Positions 1-27,500 of a DNA stretch of 64,000 bases are shown piece after piece (positions within the stretch are counted from its first letter, which is position 1; each line of letters opens with the position of its first letter). The DNA lies in assembly GCA_030765065.1 (NCBI GenBank), contig CM060988.1, forward strand, positions 176,121,065 to 176,185,064, in the 5' to 3' direction. This stretch comes from Deroplatys truncata. Taxonomy: Eukaryota; Arthropoda; Insecta; Mantodea; Mantidae. The translations under genes were made by a program, and so were the position numbers. Under the pieces are notes generated by a model. It was given only the letters and a program-made list of their open reading frames with translations, had not been told where the DNA came from and did no database searches.

Positions 1-880
1 TCATTTTACTTTAGCAACCACTTTTAGCAGGCAGAAGTACTGCACTCGATAAAAAAATTGATATTGAAATTTCACCGAACATACATGTTTTGAGGTCCCC
101 AGAATAAAAACCAGACACGCGCGTTTTGTGATAACATGGTACACATTATTTTTCATGTACTGATTTCTCGACTTTCCATGATTTAATTGCAACATTTTCC
201 AATTACAATCGAGATTTTTTAATAACGTACTGTAAACTTTGTCCACATACCGTTAAGTCGTCCTCCGTGGACTAGTGGTACCGTGCTAGCCTCTAGTTCC
301 CGAGGTCGCGGGTTCAAACCCGGCGGAGGGCGATGGATTTTTTTTTCGGGCGTACAATTCCTTAGCACGGCTTCCTTCGGAAGGGAAGTAAAGCCGGTGA
401 TCTCGTGTCATAGATTTTCGGCACGTAAAGGAACCTCATTCCTGATAAAGAGGCCTCTGAGCAAAATTACAGGTCTCTCACGCCCAATATAGAATGGGAC
501 GTTAAGAACCATAGCAGTTAAAGAGCGTCCATAAATAAAACTCAATTTTCATTATTTTGATTTTTTTAAAAAATGACTGTAATAATTTGGATTGAAATGC
601 CGTGGGTTTAAGATATCTGAACGACTAAAACATGTATATCTTGAACTATTTGCAAACAGCCTGCGAAGTCTTCATTCTGAATGAATTTTGTACAATTGAT
701 AAACCATGAAAGACAGAAAGCTTACTGTACAACAAATTTAGATATGGTTAAAACACAATTGTCGAATTTTTTCTGGCATTAACCACTTCCGAAAGGTTTG
801 TTGCCATTGGTTTGAATTTTCCAATAATCGTTTAATACTAAGTCACCATTGTTTTATTTCTTGTGATGCTGGAAAGGGTA
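1..880 (+). repeat. ACTT repeat copy, interrupted by a SINE
   Basis: Bases 1-110 match the 5' part of the family (tactgcactcg, gatattgaaatttcacc, tgttttgaggtcccc). Bases 541-880 match its middle (aatgactgtaat, gataaaccatgaaag). The SINE at 260-545 lies between the two parts. No coding content is visible. Confidence 0.7.
260..545 (+). mobile_element. tRNA-derived SINE, family S1, near full length
   Basis: The first ~70 bp are tRNA-like: CCTCCG at 262-267 can pair with CGGAGG at 324-329, an A-box-like TGGACTAGTGG lies at 268-278 and a B box GGTTCAAACC at 311-320. A ~200-bp unrelated body follows and ends in an AT-rich tail (ataaataaaactc). A minus-strand copy at 12338-12581 and a 3' fragment at 56066-56121 share the body, so this is a retroposed family and not a tRNA gene. 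Confidence 0.8.
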
Positions 881-1109
881 TGGAATTTAAAAACGAACCA
901 CTTGTTTCTTTAAATTTTATTAAGTGATTAATGCACCTGAAATATGGTTAATATCTAAAATACTTGTTTTTATGTTGTATATTGAAATATAGAGGGGCTT
1001 GGGCTATGTTTTAATGCCCAAACTCCCGTACAGTGATTCAATAAAAAAGAAAGGCAGAAGTCTGCTTATATTAACTCTAAAGTTCAAAGAATAGCTTAAT
1101 TACAAAGTA

Positions 1110-1678
1110 CAGGAAGAGCCAAAAGACTACGAACCGGCTGCGCGGCGTTTTTCCTGTCCGCGTCCTCGGCGCTCGTTGCCGTCTGCCGCTATCATGGAAA
1201 GGCGCGGATGAAACCATACAACGTTTTTAAACCTACTTTTGAAGGCTTTACTTAACAACTCTATGAAAGTATGTTTGAGGACAGAATTATTAGTAGAGAT
1301 TTGTGGCCCCCTCGTACCCCGACCTAACCCCCTGCGATTTCTATCTCTGGGGGTAACTTAAAACAAAGTGTACAAGACAAACCCACACACCCTGGAAGAA
1401 TTAAAACAAAATATCCGCCAGGAAATTGCCAGCATTTATCAACGTGAAATACGGCGAGTGATGGATAGTTTCATAAAGAGATGCCAAAAATGTATGGACA
1501 ACGATGGTGGCCAGTTTCAGCATCTTCTTTCATAAAGTTGGTAAGTAAACTAGTTTTAAAAATGTTGTATGGTTGCATACGCGCCTTTCTATGATGGCGG
1601 CGGATAGCAAGGAGCGGGAGGACGCGGACAGGAAAAAACACCGCGCAGCCGGTTCGTAGTTTTTTGGCTCTCTCTCTG
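1110..1678 (+). mobile_element. Internally deleted Tc1/mariner-type element with ~130-bp inverted repeats
   Basis: The ends are inverted copies of each other for about 130 bp (for example gaaccggctgcgcgg near 1131 and ccgcgcagccggttc near 1641). A TA dinucleotide flanks both sides (1108-1109 and 1679-1680), the target duplication typical of Tc1/mariner. The interior keeps only the C-terminal end of a transposase. Superfamily assignment rests on the TA sites and that remnant. Confidence 0.82.
1302..1535 (+). pseudogene. Transposase C-terminal remnant
   Basis: One frame reads SYPDLTPCDFYLWG, the segment around the third catalytic Asp of mariner/Tc1-type transposases. It is followed in another frame by THTLEELKQNI and IKRCQKCMDNDGG before a stop at 1533-1535. 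A frameshift after the LWG motif and the loss of everything upstream show that it is dead. Confidence 0.8.
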
Positions 1679-3011
1679 TATATGTAGAAGTAAGAGATTA
1701 CTAGGAGTGTGGTTAAGTTATACAAAGCACATTCATATTGAATTATCACAAATCCTATAACAAAAGATCCATCAATGAAGAGTGTTGTGTGTGTCAAACA
1801 AACACTTAACGGTTTTACAGAGAATTGCCAACGCCTACATGACGCTGAATTTGCTGAACATGGAATTATAATGCCTTAGCACCAACATGTTTGCTGAAGA
1901 TAAGATAACATACCTGCACATTTGTAATGGCTATTAAACTCTATGTACAGCAATGTTCTACGTTACAGAACACCAAACTCTGCTTCATTAATCTATGAGA
2001 GAAAATCCTGTAAATCACTCAACTTATCTTGAAAATATTTTCACTTTCTACATAATGGACATAGCCTATAAAATATTTGGAAAAGCTTTAAAAACTGGGG
2101 GTTTTTGTGGCTTCATATTCATATCACCCAATTTCAATTGGGTTCATGGAACATAAATATCAGAGCATAATTTTTTGCACTTTATTGTAAACCTGGCACA
2201 TTTTTAATGACTTCCAGTCCAAAGGAGTAAATTTGGGAGTCTTAAAATATTTTAAAGCTGAGGATTTGTAAGGGAGAGTGGTATATGATGTCTATAGCAT
2301 CAAATTTCCTGCTGATTTTGTTATCAATGCATACTTCTGGTATGATTTTGAAAATACTAATCTTATATAATTATAGGATACCTTAAAACTTCAAAAAGCT
2401 ACCCCCTAATATTTTCAATGCCGTAAATACAAATTTGCACCCTTTGACAAATATAGAGGACACTTACAACATTCAAAAACCACCCCTATTCTTGTTTTTA
2501 ATCCCTTATTTACAGAATACCTCTGTGAACTGCCACATGAAACAACTAGTATTATATATCACATAACTATTTCAAGTATTATTTTGGAAAATCTGCCTGC
2601 AATTGCCACTCATGAATCATAAAAATCCATGCATTCACCAGACCTCCAATTTGGTGTAGAGGAATGAAAGTGAAGATTTTGGTAATGCTTTAACACACTG
2701 AGTATAGAGTCTGCAAAGTGCCTGCAGAAACTACTGGGAATAAAATGTTTGAGAAGTGCTGTTACAGAACACTCTCAAATGGAACAAAAAGGATGTGGCA
2801 ATTTTACGAGCGCTAGAGGAAGGTATCAACTGTAATTAGATCATAAAATTAATTACAGCGAGGTCTAAACCATGTTTATGTGGAAAGGTTTAAGATACAG
2901 GAAAGCCACAATTCATTGAGCAACTACAATACAGTGAGAGGAGATGAACAAAATAGACAACAGAATAATCTGTTACATTCACATGACTTTCTCTAGCCAC
3001 TATCATTTATT
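1679..3011. other. No gene recognised
   Basis: This AT-rich stretch has no open frame with family motifs, no inverted-repeat pair and no splice-framed exon that I could support. Confidence 0.4.
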
Positions 3012-3813
3012 ACTTTCTCTGCCACGTACATAGAAGGTAGAGAATGTTTTGCATTTTACCCAAAACTTCTATACCAAGATTTCACCAGAAATACACATTT
3101 TTGAATCCAGAAAAAAGCATTTTTAGAAAAGGTCTCTCTCTGTGTGAATATAATCAAGAAGGAAAAGTTGGATAAATACCAAACATGGTATTTAGGTTCA
3201 GTACCTTCCAAAGATGTGGCACAAAGATTTTCAAGAAAATCCCCCCCACCCCAAACAATATTTTACATGGAGCATTTTTTTAAACTTTTGATTTTCTACA
3301 AAATGGCCCTAACAATTTTGATTGAAATACTATATATAAAAGGTATATACATGACAAAATGTATATTTTGAATTTTCTGGAAATAGCCTGTGAAGTCCAC
3401 TTCATCCTTAAGGAATTTTGTATAATCTTGTATAACTGGTAAACATTAGGCAATAACACGAAAACGTACTTCACAAAACTGTAGATATCTTTAAAGCACA
3501 CAATTTACGAGGACTAATTTTTTCACAGCATCAGCCATTTCCAAGACATCCGTTATTAATTATTGGAGTTGTTCAATACTTAGGACCATTGTTTTACAGT
3601 CTCTCGCTATGCCAGCATATAGTATTCATTTCTAAAACATTTAACTATTGCTATTCCCTTTGTATCTATAACAAAATGTACAATGCAGCTATTTCTGGAA
3701 AGGCTTATCTTAATTAAACTGAAGTAGATAGGACAATAAATTGTCGTAAGAATAGTTTGAATCCACTAATAAGTGATGGAGGTTGGAGAAAGTAATGTGA
3801 TTGTAACACCTCA
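3012..3813 (+). repeat. ACTT repeat, full-length copy
   Basis: It starts with actttctctgcc and ends with ggagaaagtaatgtg and acacctca. It is joined head to tail with the next copy through a shared GATTTTT at 3814-3820. Confidence 0.8.
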
Positions 3814-3820
3814 GATTTTT

Positions 3821-4149
3821 ACTTTCTCTACCACGTACATAGTAGGTAGAGAAGGTATTGCATTCCAGCGAATAATACCGAGATTTCACTGGAAATAGAT
3901 GTTTTGAGGCCCACTGAATAAATTAAAAAACAAATAATAAAATAACATTTTTAGAAAAGGGTGTCTGTAAATAGTGTAACTCAAAATCGAAAAGTCAGAT
4001 AAGCACCAAACTTAGTATATAAGTTCAGTATCTTACAAGAATGCAACAAAGATTTTCAAGAAAATCCCCCGCCACCCCCATTACCTTTACATGGAACATT
4101 TTTCGAAAATTTTGATTTTCTAAAAAATGGCTAACAATTTTGATTAGAA

Positions 4150-4189
<40 letters not shown>

Positions 4190-4710
4190 GATATTTACAT
4201 GACAAATAAAGTGTATATCCTGAATTTTCACGGAATAGCCTGTGAAGTCCTCTTCATTTAAAAGGAATTTTGCATAATCTTATGTAACTGGTAAACATTA
4301 AGCAATAAATGAAAATGTACTACACAAAAAATTAGATCTCTTTAAAACACACAATTTATTTCAAATAATTTTTTTCTTTTGTGACCTAAGCCATTTCTGA
4401 GAAATCCATTATTAATGGTTTGAATTATTACTTGATTCATTCTCTTAGAAGTCCTGTCAACATTCAGTTGTTTCTCACAATGTCATGGAAACATACAGAA
4501 TTTTAAGGCCAGCATATAGCGTCCAGTTCTTAAACATTTGACTACCAATGTTTTCTTTGGATCTATAATAAAATGTGTAATGTAGCTATTTCTGCAAGGG
4601 TTTACTTGTATTAAAATATAGTATGTAGAAAAATAAGCTTTAGTAAGAATAGTTTGTTACCCACTAATATAGATAAAAGGGTAGACAAAGTCATGTGAAT
4701 GTAACATCCA
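3821..4710 (+). repeat. ACTT repeat, full-length copy
   Basis: It starts with actttctctacc, ends with gtagacaaagtcatgtgaat and gtaacatcca, and is followed by an A-run. It contains an (AT)n microsatellite near 4151-4186. It is the tandem partner of the copy at 3012-3813. Confidence 0.82.
4151..4186. repeat. (AT)n microsatellite
   Basis: About 18 uninterrupted AT units lie inside an ACTT repeat copy. Confidence 0.95.
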
Positions 4711-4734
4711 AAAAAAATTTTTATATATGTTCTA

Positions 4735-5092
4735 AAATGTTTCTACCTAGTTCAGGTTAATCGAGATAAGTGTTTGCAGAAATGGTTTCATTACGCATTT
4801 CACTGTACGAACATGAGGGTTAGAGGAGGTGAAGCAATAGCCAAATGTTTATATGCTTGAATTGAAATTTCATACTCTTTCCATGACATTGTGAAAAACA
4901 ACTAAATGCTGACTACTTCAAAAAATGATGAAGCATTTATAAATTCAAGCTAATAATCTCATGGTGGATGCCATAAAAAACAAGATTTGAAATAAATTAT
5001 GTATTTTAAAGAGATCTACATTTTCTGTGTCTAAAGTCTTTCTCTCTCTTATGATTTACTAGTTATACAAAACTCATTTAAAAAAAAAAAAA
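4735..5092 (-). repeat. ACTT repeat, partial copy
   Basis: Reverse-orientation segments of the family are present (ttaatcgagataag, tatgattta/ctagttatac), ending in an A-run at 5080-5093. The element is truncated. Confidence 0.65.
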
Positions 5093-6480
5093 AAAGATGT
5101 TACAAGTAGAATGCTGAAGAGCAAAATAAAAACCCACAGGACCAATGAAACTCCGCTTAGCATACACTACTTTTAGGATCATTATATGGTACCCTGTCAC
5201 AAACAATACAAAAACTGTGCAAAAGAAAGAAGAAAGAAAAAAAACACTCCAAGAAGTTTATTAGACAGTTGGTTCTGAATACCACAACTATACGACTGAT
5301 AAACAAGACACACAATCATTTATATAATGCATAAATATGAATATGTGTTACGCTTTAAAGTCAAATATGAACTTAACTGTATAAATCTAATCCATTCTGT
5401 TTAATCTTATATAGAACTCATCAAGTCTGTAAATAAAACATAACATGTTAACCTAATTAAAATTCTTATTTATACTATAAAACCATTTTAAATAGTGTTG
5501 TCCAGTTAATTTACACAATTGCTTTGGTAGTTATGAACATACTATACAATTACTCTTTTTTTGACAAATGTTGATGGTTTACAAAGCCATCAACCATAAC
5601 AAATGCTTGTTTGCAGCCATTGGGGGTAACTCAACTTTGAGATTTATTCCGCACATTTATTAAAGAGATCAGTAGGACTCCTGCTATCATTTATGTTTTA
5701 TTTTATACAAACATGGTCTATGGGTAAACACATAACAAGGGAAACAGCATCTTAACTTTCAGCAGAATAAACTACAAGTTTCACATTGAATACAAGAGGA
5801 ACAATATGTTACTAACTTTGAAATGAAAGGAAATTATTTCTCCATTGGATCCACCTTTATATATAAATGTGAATCCTGCAACCCTACGTTAATTGCAATA
5901 ATGGTATTCTGGCATTTTCTGTAAATCAAAATATTTAAAATTTTGTGTCCTCAATTCTGTTGCTTATCGGTTTTACATAATTGCAAGTTCCTATTGAAGC
6001 AAAGCATCCTTTATTTTTTGCATTACTTTCTACATTAATTACACAGTGCATACACACTTTGATGTCAATTCCTTATTCAACTACAATAAAAAAATACCCA
6101 AATTTGCATAATTTTGCATATTACCGTGCTTATAAATTACCATTTTTATTTTTAAACATTCCATAACCTTGTGTATTCACAACAATAATTTTCGATTATC
6201 AATTTTTATTTCTTACGGCAGTAAAATAGCGCATTCCTCCGTTTCTAAGTCGTATTTACTTAGTTTGCACAAATTTTAGCCAAACTTTTTTCACCCTCTA
6301 TCACACGAAATATGCGCTGTAACCCGTTCACATTATCACTGCAATTTGTTTACAAAACATGACATCAAACACCGCCTCAAATTCTTTCCATGAAAAATTG
6401 GTGCAAAATGTTTATCTCGACATTCATATTCTCTTCCGCAATACTATTCGAATATAACCCAACGCCAAAGTTTAAAACTG
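5093..6480. other. AT-rich stretch, no gene recognised
   Basis: No family motif, repeat boundary or convincing exon was seen. If the signal-peptide exon at 6827-6899 is real, this would be its first intron. Confidence 0.35.
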
Positions 6481-6826
6481 AATCCTCTCCCATTGCTCCA
6501 CCAATGAATCACCACATTCGCTGATGGAATTACATTTGCACGGCCGACGACATCAACAGCACCTTCCATGTAATTATGTTTTCATTCTACACAATACGCA
6601 GGACGAATTCTCAGAGCAGATAATTGCAATGCAGTTTTCGCAACGATATGCGCGTTTCAAGGAATGTGAAAAGAGATCTCGAGCACGTCTCAACTTGTTT
6701 CTATCTTCGCACAAACAACAATCACATGCTAAAGTTGACATCATCGGGGCAGAGCCCTAAATAAATGGAAGGGCAGGGTAAACCTATGGCTGTACTCATA
6801 TGCTGTCAGATGAACTCAAGACTTAC

Positions 6827-6899
6827 CACTTTCGATGTATGGAACCAGTAAAAGCAGGAAAACGATGTATCCACACTCATTTAACATGATCCCACACAT
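6827..6899 (-). CDS. Putative first coding exon with signal peptide, unknown gene
   Basis: On the minus strand an ATG at 6899 opens 24 codons: a short polar start (MCGIMLNECGY) and a hydrophobic core (IVFLLLLVPYI), then ES and a perfect GTAAGT donor at 6826-6821, leaving phase 1. This is the layout of a signal-peptide or membrane-anchor exon. A second in-frame ATG (Met5) lies at 6887. A GCGCATGCGC motif about 110 bp upstream suggests a promoter. I could not find downstream exons, which would lie at lower coordinates or beyond the left edge, and I do not recognise the protein. The hydrophobic run plus donor could be coincidental. Confidence 0.4.
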
Positions 6900-7003
6900 A
6901 AAATTGCCCCCAACAGTCTTAAAACTGCACTTTATTTCAAGCCATTCACTAAAACCACAGCTGACTACACCACATCACAAAACCTTTGTCTCCATTTCCT
7001 CCG

Positions 7004-7013
7004 GCGCATGCGC
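7004..7013 (-). promoter_or_regulatory. NRF1-like palindromic promoter motif
   Basis: GCGCATGCGC, the core of an NRF1-type site, lies in a locally GC-richer patch about 105 bp upstream of the putative signal-peptide exon. It is rare in this AT-rich window. Function is inferred. Confidence 0.35.
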
Positions 7014-7159
7014 ACTGCCACTTCGCGGTAGTATGAGAAATATACGTGCAAAATATTCAAACAGCTCTAATTCGAAGATGCTCTACTTTCGTACACTGTC
7101 ATTATGCAAATTAAATCTTCCGCATCCGATATTCTATCAAGACTTAGCCTTTTAAATAA

Positions 7160-7660
7160 ACTCGTATAGGAATGATTTATATGTAACTGTATTTTTCAGT
7201 TATTTAAAGTATTTTTCAGTTATTTAAACACTCAGACTTAATAAAACTGTCACAATAATAAAATAAGAAAGGTGCTAAAGAATAATCAGTGGGTTATAAT
7301 AACTGATATTAAGTTTTGGTTGGTAAAACTATATTCATATCTGATTAACATTTTGAAAATTAGAAATTGCTATCCTTGAAATCGATCATTTAACAAGATA
7401 TCTGAAATACTGACAGGATAAAAAGTTTAGTAGGTATAACAAATCTGCCTCTATATAACCATTTGTAGTTAAACTTTTTAAAACCATGGCCATGGTAAGC
7501 TAGGCAGACTGAAGTTTGTTAAAACTTTTTGTACTAGATCACCTTCCTATGATCAGTCAATCTTATCAGTTGGTAACCTAAATCAATTATTAAAATAACA
7601 GAAATAAGGAATCATTTTCCATGCTCAGAGAAACTAAAGATAGAAAATAGATTATTTCAG
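7160..7660. other. No gene recognised
   Basis: AT-rich with a short direct repeat (gtatttttcagttatttaaa twice near 7190-7228). Nothing else is supportable. Confidence 0.4.
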
Positions 7661-8440
7661 CAGCTTAGAGAAACAAACTTTTAGGACTAGTAATAGATCA
7701 TAAATTAAGTTGGAAGAAGCATATCGATTAAACAGCCAAAAAAATAAACACAGGGCTATATATCCTAAGACAGTCTGCACAAATAATGGATAGAAAGAGC
7801 TTACTACAAATATATTATGCACTCATACATTCGCACCTAAGTTATAGGGTTGTATTATGGCGCAACGCACAGAAAAAAACAATGTTTAGAATTTTTAGGC
7901 TTCAGAAATGTGCCTTGAGAATAATATGTAATTTAAAAAAGCTTGATACTTGTAGAAATGCCTATAAAACCTTAAATATACTAACATTTCCTGCATTAAA
8001 TATACAATAAAAAATCATAGTAATCAAACTAAGAACATAGACATAACACAAGAACAAAGAAGAACTATTTTATTAATAGATTAAGAGGAACATTGGGACA
8101 TAAAAGTATAGAAAACAACACTAAAGATTTGTACAATCACCTACCTAACCACATAAAACAAATAACAGAAGATAAGCAAAAACTTAAAGTAATTAAAATG
8201 TATCTGTTAGAAAATGTACTTTATTCGGTAGATGAGTATAAATTGTTGAATGCATATAAACCTTGAGGTATATTTTGTTATATAACTTTCATATGTATCT
8301 TTTAGTTGGTAGAAGAGTATAAATTGATGATGTAAATGTTTCATAATACCTATTGTTGTACAAGATTTTAACAATTTGACAATCCTTGTAAAATGTATTT
8401 ATAATTGGAGTTAATAAAGGAAATGAAATGAAATGAAAAA
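7660..8440 (+). mobile_element. 5'-truncated non-LTR retrotransposon (Jockey/CR1-like)
   Basis: The conceptual translation shows the end of a reverse-transcriptase ORF: GLVIDHKLSWKKHID, then ALIHSHLSYRVVLW and RIFRLQKCALRIIC, the post-catalytic region of Jockey/CR1-type ORF2 proteins. Frame breaks and a stop after HID show decay. The 3' end is a pentamer-rich tail (ggaaatgaaatgaaatg) running into A's near 8442. A related 3' fragment lies at 40511-41068. The RT active site is absent, so the copy is dead on arrival. Confidence 0.82.
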
Positions 8441-8799
8441 AGAATAAAGTATATGCTTTTGAGCAGCAGAACAAAACAAAAAATCTGCTAAACTGGCATT
8501 TTATTACACAGTCATATACAACCAACAAATACTGCATTACATTTGTTTTCTTGACCTATGTAAATAAAAGTGTATATGCTTTTGATATGCCACACAATAA
8601 AATTACCTCATCCTATATATTAAGTTTTTCCTTTCATTTAAAATATGACCTAAACAAAGAATTGTGCACATATTCTGGTTTTTCATGTACTATGATGTTT
8701 AAATTGCTACATAAATAACAGATAGTCTGATAAAAGTTTTTCAACTAAAGTTTAAAGTCTTTTCTAAGCATCACCTACTCAAAAACACCACTACGGGTG

Positions 8800-23902
<15,103 letters not shown>

Positions 23903-24379
23903 TATGGTCGATTTAAGTGGAAGGCGATTACATGTATATAATTAGAAACCGCAATAGATTACTTTTTATAAGAAATGGCACTAACAGTCCTATTAAATGT
24001 GTATAATAGTGTATTTCTTATCTCTCACAATGAGCAAAACTTCGTAGACTTGGGTGTCTATTGCGTATGTACTCCAAGATAATATGCTTACTGAAGCTGT
24101 TCTAAACCGCGCGAGTTTAAAATCAAGTTTTCGTCTATGAAAGTGACAAAATCAATACTAGCCTTTAAATCGCCGATTTTCCTTCTTTTGAAGTTTTAAA
24201 ACTAGAAATTATCTTTGGTTTACAAGACCAATCAAACAAAGCAATAAATAAAGCTTTAAATAACGCATATGTTAATGGTAAAAAACTCCTACAATGACTA
24301 CCATATGATTTTGTGGATACATATGTAGTATGTAAACACATATGGATATGTCCCTGTTTTTACATTTGCGTTTTAAGTC
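23903..24379. promoter_or_regulatory. Shared bidirectional promoter region (inferred)
   Basis: These 477 bp separate the divergent start codons of the LYRM7-like and zinc-finger genes. Both promoters and 5'UTRs must fit here unless upstream non-coding exons exist. It contains a short CG-rich patch (aaccgcgcgag near 24104). No canonical TATA box can be assigned. Confidence 0.7.
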
Positions 24380-24515
24380 ATGGAAAAATGTCCTCAATGT
24401 CATATGCCCATCAAAGCTCCAAGTGCCCGACTTATACAAGATACATGTGGACACAAGAAATGTCGCTTGTGTCTCCTCAAAGAAGAATCTGGCTGTCAGC
24501 TTTGTGCTGCTAATG
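24380..24515 (+). CDS. Zinc-finger gene exon 1 (RING-type finger)
   Basis: 45 codons plus one base, encoding CPQC, then CGHKKCRLC and CQLC spaced as a compact RING. Donor ggtaaat at 24516. Confidence 0.9.
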
Positions 24516-27500
24516 GTAAATTTTTGTTATTTCCATAAATTATGTTATTTTAATGCCAGAAATGAAAAACTGTGTGCCACAAATAGACATGTAAACAACA
24601 TTTCAAATTTTAAGAGTTTAACATTGCAAGATACCTTAATACATTTCCAAAATATTCATTAAATGTTTATTTTAATGAACTTGCTTATTAACATATCTGT
24701 AATTTTTTCCTAAAGTCCATTGACAATTTTACTTTATTTTAAATACAATCGTAGAATGATAATTAGCCCAACAATGGAAAACTGCTTTTATTTTTCAGCA
24801 TAATCTTCTGACAGTGAAATATATATTTGGAATTTTGTCTAACAATAATCCATGTCTTGATTTCATAACAGAAGATGGTTACCTGAAGGTCTGCAAATTA
24901 AGCATCCATAATATCTTTGATTTCCTCCTCCCAAGTAAGTGTTTTGCTTAGGGAATAAATGAAAGAGGGATCCAAATCCCATGAATAAGGTGGATGCGGA
25001 AGCAAGTCATACAGTAGAATTTAAATAACATGAAGCTTCTGACACTTCCTGGAGCGGTGTGTTTTCATGGCAATGTCCCCTCCAGTTGCTCTTGCCACCA
25101 CCTTCCTTTCCCTTCGTCTACAAGCTCAACTTTGAGGAGTAACACGTTGCCATGTTGGCATGGTTTACTACTGCTCACTAGGGTTATGTCCCAGCGAGTG
25201 TTTGCTATACAGTATGCTGTTAAACAGCTGACACATGCTGTAATACAAGGTGGCATTGCAGCTCTCCCACTTTTCTGCTTAGAGTGAAATATTAGAAGCC
25301 TCAGGTCGTTTAAATGGCACTATACTTTAAATCATTGACTTTGGTACTGCAATAGCTACAGTGTGTGTGCCTGCATTAGGGACATTTTCGAGAAAATAAA
25401 AAAAGATGAACATTTTTTTCTTGTAAAGGGTAGTTTTGGCTGGGGGGATTTTCTTAAAATTCTTCATGTCTCGTCCTTGAAGGACACTGAACTTAAATAC
25501 CAAGTTTCATATCTAAACAGTGTTTCAGTTTTGAGTTACATTGTTTACAGGCAGACACAAACAGACTCACCTTTTTCTAAAAATGCTTTTTTTTTTTTTA
25601 ATTCAGGCAGCCTCAAAACACATATTTTTAGTGAAATCTGGTATTGGATTTTTGAGTGGAATGTGTTGGTGAAAATTCTTAGGTATTACATTAGAATACA
25701 GAGTTTATATTGAACAAAATTAATGTAATGTAGTAATGTAATAATTTTATTGTTAACCCAATTAATTGTACAAATTTACAACAACAATTTTACAAATTTA
25801 TTCTTAACCCAATTTCTAAAAATAACAATAACATAAAATAAAATATAAAGAAAACTAATCTCTTAACTACTGGTATCAGCAGTATAGAATACTGGTAGCC
25901 AGGATTCCTCCTAATCTAAAAGTACAATTATCAATTTATTTAATCTCCAATACTAACTCTACCTTGAGTTGCTTTCCTTGGACCCCAACAAACTCAAACC
26001 TTGAGGTTGTCAAATTGTTGGGTCCTACTTGCAACATATCAACTAAAAACTACTGTAATTTAATACTTATTTACCTCTTCCTTGCTAATTTTCCTCATCC
26101 AATTTGCTCTTACTCTGCCCAAAAGGTTTCGTACTTCTATTATATTTTTCCTAGATTTTACTTTTATTAACTTTTTAGCTTGAATTTCTATTGGTAAATT
26201 TAACCATTCTCTCTTCTCTATCCTCTTTCTAAGCAGCTTCGTTTCTTCACACTCTAAAACTAAATGCCACTCTTTGATTTTCCGGTGTCATAGTGGGCAT
26301 TTCTCCGAATCAATCTCTTTTCTCAAACCTTTTAAATTCACCATCCCTGTCCTAGCCCATGCAAATCCTGCTCTTGCTGTTTTATCACATATATCAACAT
26401 ACTGTACAACTTTCATTTCTCTATACAATCTCAGTGAGCTCTTAAAAGTAAAACTTGCTAATAAATCTTGTTTTTCCATGTCCTCTATTTTTGTCCTAAT
26501 TTCATTCCAGAAACCTATTTGTAGTAATTCTTTAGCTCTCCAAATCTCCCCAAAAAACCTATCTTCATCAAGGTTTTCTTTATCTTACCTAGCCAAGACT
26601 CTTTATGATTAAGTCTTTCCTGCACTATCAAACATTGATGTAAAATGCTCTGATCATCGAAATTTCTAATTCTAATCCAATATTTTAGCACTCTTTCCAC
26701 AATTTTTCCTTTAATTCCCATTCTCCCTAATTTGGCTTGAGCTACTCCGTTGGGTGATGATCTTGGTAAGCCCAATATTTGTTTACAAAAGCTCCTATGG
26801 ATCATGTCTACATTTACCCACCCTTCTTCCAGGCCCCAAATCTCTGCTCCATATAACATTTTTGCTTCTACTACAGTAGTATAAATTCTCTCTAACCATT
26901 TTAATTGCAAACAAAATTAAAGGAAATTAATATGCTTTGAATATTATTTAAAGATGCGAGAGTTCCACTGCTTCCTGCAAAAATTCGAAGTAGATGCAAG
27001 CAAATATTTGCCAAGTTAGCTGCCAAGGATGTTCCCACACCAGAACTGCCACCATCTCCTGCATTGTCTGTACCAGACCAATACCCAGAAACTCTCGAGG
27101 ATGCTAAGTCTACAGCAACAGAAAATGGAGAAACCAGTGCTACAGAGAGTGTGGGAGATAAATGTGAAGAATCAAAAGAAGAGGACATCAAACCTAAAAG
27201 AAAGCGAAAACCATTTGAGATAGCAAGCCATATCACAGTTGTCCCAGGTAAGGCAGAGATGGAATTTGCAACTAACAAGAGGGTATAAATGTTGCTATTG
27301 CATTGGCAAATGTACACACACTCTAATGCCCCTTGGATTATTTGTGATGCAATTGAGCAACTGCTATCAGGTGAGTTGCCATAGCATAATCAATAGAGCA
27401 AAGGCCTTTAGATATACTCTTTCTATGGAGGTATTTTCTGTCTACTTCATGTTGATCCAAGATTTGCAGAAATGATTTCATTACACATTTTATTGCAAGT

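Noticed and set aside
260..332. Possible functional tRNA gene
   Set aside because: The tRNA-like segment is followed by a conserved non-tRNA body that recurs at 12338-12581 and 56066-56121, so it is a SINE head.
6524..6760. Plus-strand frame of 78 codons and an overlapping Cys-rich minus frame of 58 codons
   Set aside because: Neither has a recognisable domain. The minus frame does not match the phase of the signal-peptide exon donor. Left as unexplained.
25030..25287. Complementary open frames on both strands in a GC-richer patch of intron 1
   Set aside because: No recognisable family and no splice signals in phase with the zinc-finger exons.
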